The notes beneath the pieces were generated by a model, which saw only the letters and a program-made list of their open reading frames with translations, was not told where the DNA came from and searched no databases. Of a DNA stretch of 64,000 nucleotides, positions 1 through 11,547 are shown in pieces. Origin of the DNA: Tachypleus tridentatus (Eukaryota; Arthropoda; Merostomata; Xiphosura; Limulidae). The stretch's first letter is position 1. Each line of letters opens with the position of its first letter. The stretch spans positions 161,157,290 to 161,221,289 of the forward strand of contig NC_134834.1 in assembly GCF_004210375.1 (NCBI RefSeq), read 5' to 3'. The position numbers were made by a program, and so were the translations under genes.

Positions 1-459
1 NNNNNNNNNNNNNNNNNNNNNNNNNNNNNNNNNNNNNNNNNNNNNNNNNNNNNNNNNNNNNNNNNNNNNNNNNNNNNNNNNNNNNNNNNNNNNNNNNNNN
101 NNNNNNNNNNNNNNNNNNNNNNNNNNNNNNNNNNNNNNNNNNNNNNNNNNNNNNNNNNNNNNNNNNNNNNNNNNNNNNNNNNNNNNNNNNNNNNNNNNNN
201 NNNNNNNNNNNNNNNNNNNNNNNNNNNNNNNNNNNNNNNNNNNNNNNNNNNNNNNNNNNNNNNNNNNNNNNNNNNNNNNNNNNNNNNNNNNNNNNNNNNN
301 NNNNNNNNNNNNNNNNNNNNNNNNNNNNNNNNNNNNNNNNNNNNNNNNNNNNNNNNNNNNNNNNNNNNNNNNNNNNNNNNNNNNNNNNNNNNNNNNNNNN
401 NNNNNNNNNNNNNNNNNNNNNNNNNNNNNNNNNNNNNNNNNNNNNNNNNNNNNNNNNNN
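1..459. other. Assembly gap (run of N)
   Basis: All bases are N, so nothing can be read. The sequence proper begins at 460. Confidence 1.
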
Positions 460-793
460 GGAATAGAGCAATTATTTATTGCTTAAGCATGAAGTACTGT
501 TAAAATTATATATCTGTAGGTAGATTCAGTTTAAATAAATAAAGGCGCAACCCAATATCTCTAGCTTATGTAATAACGTGAGAGAAAGACCTCGACAGAG
601 AATAAAGAGAGAAACTTATTTCCTGTTAAAGGAAAAATGTTAGGCTCGGTGTGATTTAATGATTAGGATGTTATATTTTGTATCAGAGGGTCTATGTTGG
701 TATCTGATGACAAACAAGCAAACAATTTATTACACATCGCATTTAAGAGCTACAAGTGTATTATTGTGTGTGATTCTTTTTCCTTTTTTTTTT
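460..793. other. Non-coding stretch, nothing recognised
   Basis: AT-rich sequence with no coherent reading frame, repeat or RNA signal that I can support. Confidence 0.6.
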
Positions 794-1033
794 AATTTCG
801 CGTAAAAGTACATGGGGACTATCTGTGCTAGTCGTCCCAAATTTAGTAGTATACGACTACAGGGAAGGCAGTTACTCATCACCTCCCACCGCCAACACTT
901 GTGCCAACGAATAGTTGGCCATATATATAACGCTTCAAGATTGAAAGGGTAAGCATGTTTGGTGGGACGGGGATTCGAACCCTGACGACTTAGATTACGA
1001 GTCGATCGCCTTAACCACCTAGTCAGGCCAGGA
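794..1033 (-). mobile_element. tRNA-derived SINE (family 1), minus strand
   Basis: Reading the minus strand gives the family order: tRNA-like head with A and B boxes (the B box region appears as ggattcgaacc on the plus strand), a body ending near the aattaggga-type block, and a tail with aatttcgcg. It is diverged from the best copies in this window (for example 63393-63672), so it is an old insertion. SINEs of this kind are transcribed by RNA polymerase III and mobilised by a partner LINE. Confidence 0.85.
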
Positions 1034-2251
1034 CCACTTGGGATACCACAATTGATAGTGGAGGAAGCTATATACTGACTGTCTGCTTTCCCTCGTGGAA
1101 AGTTTCAGTTTTAAGATAACGTAAATTAAACACTAATTCCTGCAATCTAATCTTTATTGATATATATATTTGACTCTTAAACTACTATTGTTTGACTGTC
1201 ACTCTTATAGCATGCCAACACAGCACCAAAGTGCAGGGCATTATTTCGTTTAGTAGTAACTGGACTTAACCAAGAACCCTCAGTCCCATAGTCTGGATTA
1301 CTGGTAGTTCAGCTTAAAGAAGTGAGCAATAGGCCGCAAATGCTTTTATTGTTTAAGCCCGTATTCCTCGCATCTGTGGGTTAAGTTTGTTGTTTTCTGC
1401 ATAATTCTCACTGTTTTCGTATGAATGACACACAGGTTGGTTCTTCGAAGAGTCCCCAAAATGGCCTCACTATCCTGTTGAAAGCTATGACGTGAAGCTC
1501 TGGAATCGCAGGTCAGTCTTGAAGTCCTGAGCTATGGGTACTTCACTCCCTAGGTTTTCTTGTATTTTGTTTTATACAGTGATGACGTCTTCGGTATGAC
1601 GGGTCTGTAAGGAAGCGATATAATCCATATCGGGTAGTAAGACCTCAGAGATTGATTGGTTGTTTTAATTTTAGCGATGACTATCTGTGTCACCAGTCCC
1701 TGACTTTGAAGTGATAGAGTAGAGGGAAAACAACTAATCAACACCAAACATCACCAACATTTGGGCTATTCGAAACGAACAAAATGTTAGATTCTCACGT
1801 TCTTATGATCATGTTCTTATTTAATTTGGGTCTTGTGTTTGAGAAGTGGAACTAGTAACCATGCTTCGTTCTTTCAGCTGTATGTGCGTCATAATAGTAA
1901 CAGTCAATCCTAATTTTTCTTTAAGAAAAAACTCTTCAGACGGTAAATGGTGTGGACTGATTACCTTACCAATGTTTTTTGGTTCAAAATTACGGTCTGT
2001 TAAGCCTAAATCACTGGGTATCTCCAACATGGCAACTTATCGCATTATGCGCATAATATATCAATTAATTGTACAAAGAAACTTATAATACGTGTATTGT
2101 TTTAATAATAATTTCATTGCTACTGTATATGACAATTTTTAATTGAGTTAAACAATCAACTCCTGTAACCACTACAAACTTTACATGAGCAACGTCTTGA
2201 CCCTACTGTTGTTACTGGCAACAGACTGTGATATTAATTATTGCGTTTTTA
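1034..2251. other. Non-coding stretch, nothing recognised
   Basis: No repeat family, splice-flanked exon or RNA gene could be supported. The short open frames here have no protein-like composition. Confidence 0.5.
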
Positions 2252-2520
2252 GGGCCTTGCATAGCCTAGGAATCAGTACATTTGACTCTGTAATCTGTGG
2301 ATCGCGGGTTTGGATCCACATCACCGAACATGATTACCCTTGGTCATGGAAGCTTTTATAATATACGGCCAATTCAACAGTTCTTTTGTAAACGAGAAAC
2401 CCCAAATTTGTCAGTGGATAATGTTGACTAGCTCCTTTCCAGTAATATATCACTGCTATATTAAGGACGTCTAGAAGAGATAGCTCTGTACTATCTTTGC
2501 GCGAATTTCGAATCACACAA
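2252..2520 (+). mobile_element. tRNA-derived SINE (family 1), degraded
   Basis: A tRNA-like head (agggccttgcatagcc, with a recognisable gcgggtttggatcc B box), then the body and a gcgcgaatttcgaa tail in the family order. It is much more diverged than other copies in the window. Confidence 0.75.
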
Positions 2521-3420
2521 AATTTTAGGTTTTGGGGTAAATTGCATGATTCCAACGTCGTGTTTGCTCAAATAACAATATGAATTCAATAATTAAAAGT
2601 ATATACACTCAGCTTCATTGTTATGACAAAATTTACAGCAATTTAAAGTCCAATCTCAAATTCTCCGGTACAACTTATCAGAGTGATGTTTTTTGTTGAA
2701 TGAAATGATCGACAGGTTCGACAAACGTAAAAGCACAAAAAGAAGTCTGAAAACAGGGAATGTCAAAACCTTAGTGATGTCTAAATATCATGAATTTATG
2801 GAAGGTGAAAGTACTAGTAACTTTGCAATCCACAGCTATTATTACATACTAACATATTAACATTAAATAGTATCAGTAAGATTAAAACACTAGTGTGATT
2901 AACAGCAATAAGAACTTTTCTATATTAACAAATCGCATCAACTGCTATATACCAATAATAATGAGAGACAAAATATTTCCCAAAACGCCATTTGTATGTC
3001 CAGCCTGATACTATATGCAGTTTACATGATTTTTATCATAAAATATATATAGCATGGGTATTAATGCAGAGGTTAGTGAAGCAAAGAAGGTTTTCCGATA
3101 ATAAAAGAGTTGAAGAACCACTTCAAGCGAAGATATCCTTTGCCCTTATTCCTCTCTAAATGATACACTTCTTATGATTTAGTGTCTGAATTGGACTAAA
3201 TACGACAAAAAAACCGGTAGTTAAAAGGTGTTTGAATTAAAACTTTTAATTATAATTTCATTTATAAAAACAACACATGATTGCCCATATTATTACAGAC
3301 GAGGCCTGTCGTTATCACTAGAAGATCGTAAAGACAACAAGATTCGTAATGTTGTTTATGAATACAGATAACAGTACATAAAGCTATATATATATATATA
3401 TATATATATATACGAGAAAT
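2521..3420. other. Non-coding stretch with a (TA)n run
   Basis: AT-rich sequence without coding signal. A TA dinucleotide run lies at about 3388-3412, just before the SINE at 3421. Confidence 0.6.
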
Positions 3421-3623
3421 GGCCCGGCATGGCCAGGTGGGTTAAGGCGTTCGATTCATAATCCGAGGGTCGCGGGTTTGAATCCCCGTCATACACTAAA
3501 CATGTTTGCCCTTTTCAGCCGTGTGGTCGTTATAATATGACGGTCAATTCCACTATTCGTTGGTAAAAGAGTAGCCCAAAAGTTGGCGGTGGGTGGTGAT
3601 GACTAGCTTCCTTCCCTCTAGTC
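3421..3623 (+). mobile_element. tRNA-derived SINE (family 1), 5' part, split by a hAT element
   Basis: A good copy of the SINE head and body (ggcccggcatggccaggtgg, then the gtcgcgggtttgaatcc B box). It is interrupted at ctctagtc by the hAT insertion at 3624-6671 and resumes at 6672 with the duplicated ctctagtc followed by ttacactgctaaatta. The SINE is therefore older than the hAT insertion. Confidence 0.92.
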
Positions 3624-4098
3624 CAGGGGTGTGCAACAGGCGGCCCGCGGGCCACAACCCGGCCCGCCAAGCCATTTAGTGTGGCCCTAGTTGTTGTAAT
3701 CTAACCATGTGGCCTGATCTGTAATCCAACGCAAATGGAATATTTTTAAAAGCATCGATCCTACGGGATTCCCAGGCTTCGACTCGACAAACTTCTAAAA
3801 TTATCTTTGCTAGAGAGGAGCAGGCCGAATTCGATTGGTCGGCCTCCTTAGGGCATGAATAGGTGACGTGCACTAGCACTATTGTCTACGACTCAACGTC
3901 ATGTCCTGAACCTCGCCTTCGCCCGCTGGCGACAATTTTCCTAACCTCTGCTGTCCGTCATTCATTATTGGTGAAAATTTTATTACCTTTTACAGTTACT
4001 ACAAGAGATTGAAGGTAAATTGATTATTATTTAGCATATTGTTGTGACTTTACTGAATTTATTAAAATTTTGCTTTCAGATGCATCTGATTCTATGTA

Positions 4099-4551
4099 CA
4101 GTGTGACCTCGTTATTCGCGGGGGTTACGTTCTTTACCCTCCCGCGAATAGCGAAAAACCGCGAATATTGGATGCAGTTTTAAAACGTATATGTATGCGA
4201 TTATATACTATATGAAATGCTTCCCAAACACTAATGATACTTATACTCATTGATGCAGTAATAATGTAGCAATATTGCATACTGTTATGTATTTCATTAA
4301 ATTGTACCGTGCGTTACCGGGCTGTGCTTTGCCGTTTGCGTTGTTGGGGAAGCTGAGGCAGTCAGCCAATAGCAGTCCAATCTTGTTTGGTGAAGACGAC
4401 AATTGATAAAACGGCTTGATTGAGTAAATACAACAGAAATCTCCTCGAAAAGCCCTTTCAGTCTCTGTGACCTACGAAAACGCAGTTCGCGCATAACCCG
4501 CGAATATGCGGGGCCGCGAATGGCGAACCGCGAATAGGCGAGGTCACACTG
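4099..4551. mobile_element. Tigger/pogo-type MITE nested in the hAT element, copy 1
   Basis: A 453-bp non-coding element with terminal inverted repeats beginning cagtgtgacctcg and ending cgaggtcacactg, flanked by TA duplications (4097-4098 and 4552-4553). The ends also carry attcgcgg/ccgcgaat motifs. TA targets and these termini fit the pogo/Tigger branch of the Tc1-mariner superfamily; the assignment is from memory of family termini. It sits at the same internal site in the second hAT copy, so it was already aboard when the hAT moved. Confidence 0.85.
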
Positions 4552-4720
4552 TATTTTGCTATTCTCAATTAATTTAAGTACCGGAAGGCTATGATGGGAT
4601 GCCAATTTAGAAACATGTGTTTCTGTCCATAAGAGGTTCCATGTGTAAATAAATTCTATGTTTTTTCTACTTTGCTATTTTCGTGAGAATAATTTTTGTT
4701 TTGATTTCAGGGCTAGTAAA

Positions 4721-6509
4721 ATGTCAGCAGTTAAGAAACGAAAATTGATGATGAGGGAAGGTTATTCAACAGTGAATGGTGCACAAAATATCTTGTTGTC
4801 CCACATAATCAAGGTGTTGTCTGCCTCGTCTGTCAAACTGCAATTGCAGTCATGAAAGAGTACAATATTAAGCGACATTACGCAACTAAGCACTCCTCCC
4901 AGTTTGATGAAATTGTTGGTCAGGCACGAAAGGACAAAATTGAACATTTAAAAACATCCATTGAAAAGCAACAAGGTGTTTTACCACTTTCAAGAAAAAA
5001 ATTCAGAACTGGTGACAAAACTGAGTTTTAAGCTTTGTGAATGTATGGCAGAAAAGGGAAAGCCTTTCAGTGATGGAGAATTTATTAAAATTGTTTAACA
5101 ATATTCACAGAATATGCATGTCCAGAGAAAAATATTTGGTGGAGCAAACTAGCCTTTCCCGCTTTACTGTCTCACGCAGGACAAAAGATCTTTCAGAGGA
5201 CATCAAAGAAACTTTGAAAGAGAGATTGAATTCGTGTGAAGCTTTCAGTCTGGCTTTGGATGAAAGCACTGATATCAATGACAAATCCCAACTTGTCATT
5301 TTCATCAGAGCTGTTACTGCAGGCTTTGATGTTTTCGAAGAGTTTTAGATATGGCAAGCCTTTCCTCCACAACCACAGGACAGGATATTTGTGAACAAGT
5401 GCTTAAGGTTGTAGAAAAGTTTGAACTGAATCCTTATAAATTATGTGGTGTTACAACAGATGGTGCTCCTTCCATGACAGGTAGGACAAATGGATTCACC
5501 AAGAAATTTCTAGCTGCAATTGGAGCACAAGACGTAGTTGTAAGCCATTGCATTATTCACCAAGAGAGCTTGTGCACCAAAGTTCTGGATTTTGCAGAAG
5601 TCATGAAAAATGTCGTCCAATGCGTAAATTATATTCGAACACGAGGATTAAATCATCGACAATTTAAAACTTTTTAGATGAGCTGGACAGTGAGTATTCA
5701 GATGTTTTGTACTTCTCTGCTGTACGTTGGCTTAGTAGAGCTGCTACTTTGAAGAGATTCTGGAATCTGCGAGAGGAGATTAAGTTCTTCATGGAGAGCA
5801 AACGTCAGAATGTGGACTTCTTGAGCAATGAGAACTGGCTGAATGACTTAGCATTCCTCACAGACATTACACAGCATCTGTCTGATTTAAACTTAAAACT
5901 ACAAGGGAAAAGTCAACTTGTGAATAAGTTGTTTGAGCATATTTGTGCTTTTGAGAAGAAATTGGAACTTTTCCAGGTTCAGTTGAGAAGAGCCATATTG
6001 ACCCATTTTACATGTCTTGCAACCAGGAAACTGGAATTTTCTAATCTGGATTGCACCAAATATGGAACCAGGGTACAAAGCTGCGTGATGAGTTTGCAAA
6101 CAGATTTCCAGATTTCAGACAAACTGAAATTAGATTGAAATTGTTCGCTCAACCTTTTGATTTGGCAGTGGAAGACAGTCCTGATGATTGCCAAATGGAA
6201 CTCATTGAACTGCAGGCTGACATGGACACTAAAAGGAAATTCTCTGAAAACAGTTTGCTAGACTTTTACAAACTCTGTGTACGTGAAAAGTTTCCCAATT
6301 TGTCCCGTCATGCACAAAGAATTGCCTCCCTTTTTGGTAGCACCTACTGCTGTGAGCAATTTTTCTCCAAAATGAAGCTCATCAAAACCAAATGTAGAAG
6401 TCAGCTGACTGATGAACATTTGACCAGTCAGTTAAGAGTGGCAACCACTTCTGTCAAAGCTGATATTGACAAGCTCTGCAAGGACTCTAAATTTCAAGTG
6501 TCGCACTAA
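4721..6509 (+). pseudogene. hAT transposase, copy 1 (several frame breaks)
   Basis: Encodes a cut-and-paste transposase of the hAT Charlie branch, the family from which vertebrate GTF2IRD2 took its C-terminal half. Starting at the ATG at 4721 there is a BED-type finger (C-x2-C ... H-x4-H), then segments with LDESTDIND and GVTTDGAPSMTG around acidic catalytic positions, and finally a hAT-C dimerisation block (YCCEQFFSKMKLIKTKCRSQ) ending in VSH at 6509. The frame is interrupted about seven times, nearly always by a base more or less in a homopolymer. Two interruptions, after about 5340 and 5670, are shared with copy 2. A cttttgatttcag-like acceptor just before the ATG suggests a 5' intron. As written it cannot make full-length transposase. 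Confidence 0.9.
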
Positions 6510-6671
6510 AATGATCACTCATGCAAAAATATAAAATATTATTGCTTGCATTTTGAGAATTTTTTTTAATTTATTGTGCATGTACACGAATAAGCTTGTT
6601 TTTTAAGTGGCCCCGCTTGATTGATGAAGTTGGTTATATGGCCCACCGACGAAAAATGTTGCACACCCCTG

Positions 6672-6799
6672 CTCTAGTCTTACACTGCTAAATTAGGAAC
6701 TGCTACTGAGCTGAAAGGGTTAGTATGTTTGGTGCTACATGGATTCGAACCCGCGAATTGCGGGTCGAACGTCTTAACCCACCTGGCCATTCCGGGCCT
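6672..6799. mobile_element. SINE continuation plus inverted SINE head
   Basis: From 6672 to about 6712 this is the continuation of the SINE split by the hAT. From about 6713 to 6799 the sequence reads as the minus-strand head of the same SINE family (ggattcgaaccc, then ttaacccacctggcca). The result is two family-1 SINEs in opposite orientation sharing a junction, with the first lacking its tail. Confidence 0.8.
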
Positions 6800-6870
6800 A
6801 CTAGCTTCTAATATTCATGATTTGGGATATATATTGTATACAAATTATACAGAGTATTGCATTCTTTCGC

Positions 6871-6988
6871 TGAATACAGTGGTAAATCTACGGATTTACA
6901 ACTCAAAAATCAGGGGCTCGATTCCTCTCCGTGTATTCAGCATATAACCCGACGCAGCTTTCCTATAAGAAAAAAAAACACACTCATG
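6871..6988 (+). mobile_element. Second SINE family (family 2)
   Basis: Matches the other family-2 copies in this window: ggtaaatctacggatttacaa, a gctcgattcctctc B-box-like block, and a tail equivalent to cagatagcccgatgtggctt followed by an A-rich cacac end. It is clearly distinct from family 1 in head and body, but the tail shares the agatagcc/gtggctttg core. Confidence 0.7.
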
Positions 6989-7159
6989 AGGTACAGTGAA
7001 AAAGTGGTTGATTTATTGTTGAGAATTAAGCAGAAAGCCACACAATGTGATATCTGTGTTATCCCTACCATGAGTATTGAAACGCGATCAATGATTTACA
7101 TGTTACAATTTAAGAGTCCCATCTTCAAGTTGTAATACACACAACAATATTTAATAAAA

Positions 7160-8600
7160 GTTTTAAGTATAGGTATAAAAGTGTTTTACTTTGCATAGGT
7201 TTAGAGTGGTTTTACTCTTGTATTAGAAGGAATTATTAGGTTTATTGTTTTATGACGTTGAATTTCCTCTTTGGTAAGTAAATGTTACGAATGATATACT
7301 TACCTGAGGTGCAATTTTAAAAAAAAACACGTGAGATTTTGTGTTGAGTCATATGAATTTTTTTCAGAGTTATGGTGTTGCTTCCCCGACTTAAAATACA
7401 TGAGACTTACCATCATGTAATTTATATACGACATTAGTATTGTGTTTGCTTTCTATTTTTTTACCAGAATGAAAGTATTTTGTTGTTAATTCTTTTTTTT
7501 TTGGATTAAGGTTATTCACAGGGTGATTATCGCGTTGTTGACTGAGGTTTCTCCCTTTACTAGTTACTTCAAATATCCTTCCCAGTCGCTCTATAACCTA
7601 AAAATGTTGAATATTATTTGAATCTCGTAATAAAAAGTTTTAAGTAACTCATTTCAGAATGTTTCCTAAACTAATCTTCAAGTGCGTTTCTCAACAAAAT
7701 AAATGCACGAAATAGACTGCTTGCAATGGTTTTAAAAATACTCACAATATAAATCCACGTGAGCAGTATCATTTTCATATAACATTGAGGCTTCATTTCC
7801 AAATAATCTAAAGTGAACAATTTATTACTTTCGAAAGAACATGAAATCAGATTCTCATAATTTTTATGGGAGGACTTGTCCATGTGGAAATATGATTGGT
7901 AAACATATCTACCTCTAATTCCTATGAATATTACCATAAATCCCACACATTCTAAAGACAAACCATTGGAACATTTGTACGTCTATACACTGATCCAATT
8001 TATCACGACTCCAGTCTTATAAGTGATATCGCCAAATTCAACATGCCAAGTAGATCGACACAATCTTTGAATATGTTTATAGTAACACCAATAGGATACT
8101 CTTGGAACATTAATCTTATTCCATTAATTGGTACTAAAGATGAGCTGCAAGGGATATTTCAGGGAAATGATGAAGAAGAACTCGTGATATTATTGGTACT
8201 GTATCAGTGCCAGGCTGCCTTTGAAATTTAGAGTTATCATACTCTTCAGTTTATAGGAATGAATAAACCACACCAAAACCGGTTTGAATATGCCAACTGG
8301 CAACTAATGTGACAATCAAAGACATATGAAGTCGTAGTACAACAAAATTTATCAGAACTTCTTTATGACATAGCTTAGCGTTTTGTAGATATCTTGATGT
8401 AACCAAAGATTGCTCGCTTTTGGAAAAGGTATATAATAGGCCTTTGCAATGTAAATGTTTATATGCTCAAATATTAATTTAAATTTTCTAAACAAACTTG
8501 GTTCGCTAGAACAATTCGGAAAAAGTTCTGCAACATTTCGAAGAAACACAAATGTCAGAGACGCTGAAGCAACGAAAAATATCTGGAAACTTGGTCAACC
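7160..8600 (+). repeat. Unclassified ~1.4-kb segment, copy A (partner at 31.24-32.58 kb, inverted)
   Basis: Aligned by eye along its whole length with the reverse complement of 31240-32580, at roughly two-thirds identity. Shared landmarks include a block around ctcttgtattagaaggaatta, one around ttgttgactgaggtttctc, and decayed coding traces on the plus strand of this copy. Two conserved peptide traces are VRxYTDP near 7980 and NRPLQCKxLYAQI near 8430-8470. I do not recognise the protein. It could be an old duplicated host gene fragment or an unclassified interspersed element; both copies are broken. Confidence 0.7.
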
Positions 8601-8609
8601 TGGTGTGGA

Positions 8610-9950
8610 TTACTTATTTATTATTTATTTCTGACTTGGTAGTAGTTTAGGTTTTAAAGTCCTTAAAGGAGACCCTTAAGGCAAACCTGGGGCGCTCAGA
8701 AACTTTGATTTCTCTTCAGCCCCACACGCGTATAAGGTAAGATGTGTCGTGAGGAGAAAGGTAGAAAAACTAATTGAATGATGTATTACAGAAAATAACG
8801 ATAATATAGGAAGGTTGAGGGGCGGAGAGCTGGACTGGTACACTTTGGACGGAAATCATCATGATCACGAGCAGGGAGACCAAGCTGCAGCAGGTCACAA
8901 ATGTTTAAAGGAACCAGTGACATAAGGAGGGATAGAGAAAGGAGAGAGAGAGAGAAAGAAAGAGAATAAAATATGGAGAGAGAGATAGGAAAGAGGATAG
9001 TGTGGAGAGTGAGAGGAAGAGAGACAGAAGGTCCTTTCAGAGCTAGGGTGCGGGGATCTATAAATCAAATGGCAAGAAATTAAATGTGGGGAAACAGGAG
9101 TACCCGGAGAAAACCACTTTCACTGGGTGGGCGCGGAAAACAATACCAACCCAGTGCCCAACCTGAAATGTAAAACATTAATGACATATAAATGGGTAAC
9201 ACAGCATTGTCTGTTTTATCGGTAATGGTTAGTACTGGTCCCTGTGGTTAGTAGTCCAGTTTAATGGTGAAGTATACTTTGTCCAGGCTTGAGGTGTGTC
9301 TGCAAGTCGGAATAATTGGCGAGTTTGGGAGTTTTTGTCAGAAGCTTTAGTGTAGTATCGTTTGGTAAGTTTGATGGATCGATCCTTAATTGGTAATGGT
9401 TGAGTTAGGAAGTTGAGGTATGTTGCGGGAGTATAGTTGGGGAGGCGGTAAGCGGTTTTAATGGTGCGGTTTTGCAGGTTTTGTAACACTGAGTATTGTC
9501 TTTCAGTCATGTTACATGTGGCTGCACTACCATATTCGAAAAGGGGTCTAATGAATGCTTTGTATATTGCGAGAATAATTTTGGGAGAACAGCCTTTGTT
9601 GGGGCCACTAATACGTTTAAGAAAGAAAATTCTATTACTTGCTCGGGTGGCGATTTTCTGAAAGTGTGGTGTCCAAGATAGGTTATGAGTCATTGTAAGG
9701 CCTAGAAAAGTGATAGACTTTGTGAAGATGATGTTAGTTTTATTGAGGTTAAGTTTAATGTTTTTGATTTTTTTCTGAAAAGTTATGTCATTAATATATA
9801 TATTATAAAGTACTGGGCTGAGTACAGACCCTTGGGGCACGCCTGCATTTAAACTGAATGGGTGTGTGACCGAGGTATTTATCTTAACACTTGCCTTACG
9901 AATGGTAAGTGTATGGATGAAACAATATCAGACTTTCATTTATATCTTAT
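8610..9950 (-). mobile_element. Non-LTR retrotransposon (Jockey/I-like LINE), 5'-truncated
   Basis: The minus strand from about 9940 encodes the C-terminal part of a reverse transcriptase, including AGVPQGSVLSPVLYNIYIND, the start of the RT palm. The frame then jumps directly to the KTNIIF...FLGLTM block, so the segment that normally holds the YADD catalytic motif is missing. The thumb/C-terminal region (RISGPNKG..., YKAFIRPLFEYGS) follows to the stop at 9229. The 3' UTR extends to about 8610 with a GA/CT-rich stretch (8935-9030) and ends in an AAT-rich tail next to 8610-8630. Dead on arrival: truncated, and lacking the RT active site. Confidence 0.8.
9229..9882 (-). pseudogene. LINE reverse transcriptase fragment
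   Basis: About 210 residues remain open. They include GVPQGSVLSP (RT motif) and a downstream region typical of Jockey/I/CR1-type RTs (WTPHFQKIATRASNRIFFLK). The catalytic aspartate pair is absent through an internal deletion between the NDITFQ and LNLNKTN segments. It normally would copy its own RNA at a nicked chromosomal site. Clade assignment beyond non-LTR RT is from memory and uncertain. Confidence 0.8.
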
Positions 9951-11547
9951 ACTCAGCAAGCAACTGATAAATTCCATGTAATCTTGAAAGACTAGACTGT
10001 TGCCTGCAGTAGTTTTTAAATATATGCTCTTGATAACTTTAATTAGTTTGTGATTTTTCGAGAAAATCAATTCTATAATTGTAAATTTTTAACCCATTTT
10101 CATGCCAAACCACCTTGTAAGTTTATACAGTATGTATTTCATTTTAACTATCAGTTTTTCTTAGAAAGGAAACGTGAATTTGTAAAGACCACTTTTATAC
10201 ATGTTTATTAATTCTTCAATTTCTAACTTTTATTGTAGGAAGAATTAATTTAATTACATGGGATTTGGAAATCGTAAAAAAAAAACCAGGGTAATAAATG
10301 AATGAGACTTTCTGTTGGCTCATCAAACCGTAACTTTCCTGAATCAATACAAATAGGCTATGGAGGAATTACGGAGTTTATTGGTTAATGATAATAAGAA
10401 ATATGACACTCACAGTCTGCCTGAAGATGGCGCTGATTTATTCAAAAATGGCTCCTGTTTAGTAGACTTGATCGATTGTGATCAACGCATGCGTGATCAA
10501 TAATAACTACCTGAGAAAATGAATTAGTCGCCTATTTAGCTAATGTTTCACTTAGATAAAAAAAAGTCTATACTGAACATTTTTAGCGGATAACAACGAA
10601 AAAGGTTTAGAAGTTAGTGTTAACCATTGTGAGCTGTAAAGTGCAATGGTAGAGTCATCGTGGATCATTATGAAGTGTAAATACTAGCAATGTATTCTTC
10701 AGAGATGAAGTTATTGTTGACTAAGTTGAGGTGTGAATGTCAGTTGATGAAACTGTTACAGATTGTTTGTTTATTTTTCTTATTCTTACCTTATATTTAT
10801 TTTTCAATTCATTATTTTCTTCTTTACTTTGGAAATCAGTCACCTTCCCATAACTCCCTGCAGGCAGTGAATGGTGATATGGATGTAGGACGTTGTGGGC
10901 TTCAGCACCCACATCTTGCCCTCCCAATTTCTATTTTCTATATCTATATCTATTGCTATTCCTTTATTTTCTTTCTTTATGTGAGACTGGCTAATGGAGG
11001 TTAAGACGGTGTATCCCCACCATAGTGTGGGGCCTACTTCTTCAATTACCTCCAAAACCTAGGGTACATTTTATATCCCACATTATAGCTTGTATCCTGG
11101 GATCTTTTCATTTAGTGCAGCGTTTTTTATTTTGTTTGTTATTTTTATAATTTATTTTTGTTTTTGGCTTGTTTTTAGGCTAAAACAAACTAATATAATT
11201 AGTCAAAGATTTGGATTTGCTGTTTTCAACGCAATTATTCCTTGTAATTTTGTTTACTTAACTTTATCAATATTAATTTTCTCTACATTGCACCAAACTA
11301 GCGTTACTAGCAAATGATGGGAATCATGCAAAATAAATTGTTAAGGCATTCACAATGCTTTTCATAAAGAAGATATGATTACTAAAAATGTTCACATAAT
11401 TAGGATAAAATATCGTTAACTTTACAAACATAAACATATATTAATAAATTAAAGTGTTTTAACTCATATATGTATTGCCTTTTTTCTGTTTTTCGAGGTG
11501 ATAAAACTGTCCATAATTCTTTGCTATATTTTCTTTTATTATTTTGT
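9951..11547. other. Mostly non-coding; possible unclassified repeat at ~10840-11100
   Basis: No exon-like frame stands out. The part at about 10840-11100 is locally GC-richer (tccctgcaggcagtgaatgg, gtggggcctacttcttc) and contains a tatatc run. It looks like the 3' region of some interspersed element, but I could not assign it. Confidence 0.35.

Larger units (their letters stand above)
3624..6671 (+). mobile_element. hAT DNA transposon (Charlie/GTF2IRD2-like), copy 1
   Basis: Full-length element of 3,048 bp. Its ends are inverted repeats sharing CAGGGGTGTGCAACA. It is flanked by a perfect 8-bp target duplication, ctctagtc, at 3616-3623 and 6672-6679, the size expected of hAT elements. It contains a BED-zinc-finger transposase remnant (4721-6509) and a nested Tigger-type MITE (4099-4551). 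A nearly identical copy in inverted orientation lies at 14394-17441, also 3,048 bp. Near identity and intact ends and duplications mean recent transposition. The insertion lies inside a SINE. Confidence 0.97.

Noticed and set aside
961-1030. Possible tRNA gene
   Set aside because: This is the tRNA-like head of a SINE. The same applies to the other tRNA-like heads (for example 3421, 24986, 36960, 63393).
3676-3879. Minus-strand frame near the end of the hAT element (and its twin at 17186-17389)
   Set aside because: Lies in the non-coding terminal region of the transposon. Conserved only because the two copies are nearly identical.
4297-4605. Minus-strand frame across the MITE (and its twin at 16446-16766)
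   Set aside because: It runs through inverted-repeat ends of a non-coding MITE.
10473-10505. Near-palindrome tgatcaacgcatgcgtgatca
   Set aside because: Short imperfect palindrome without neighbouring features; likely chance.
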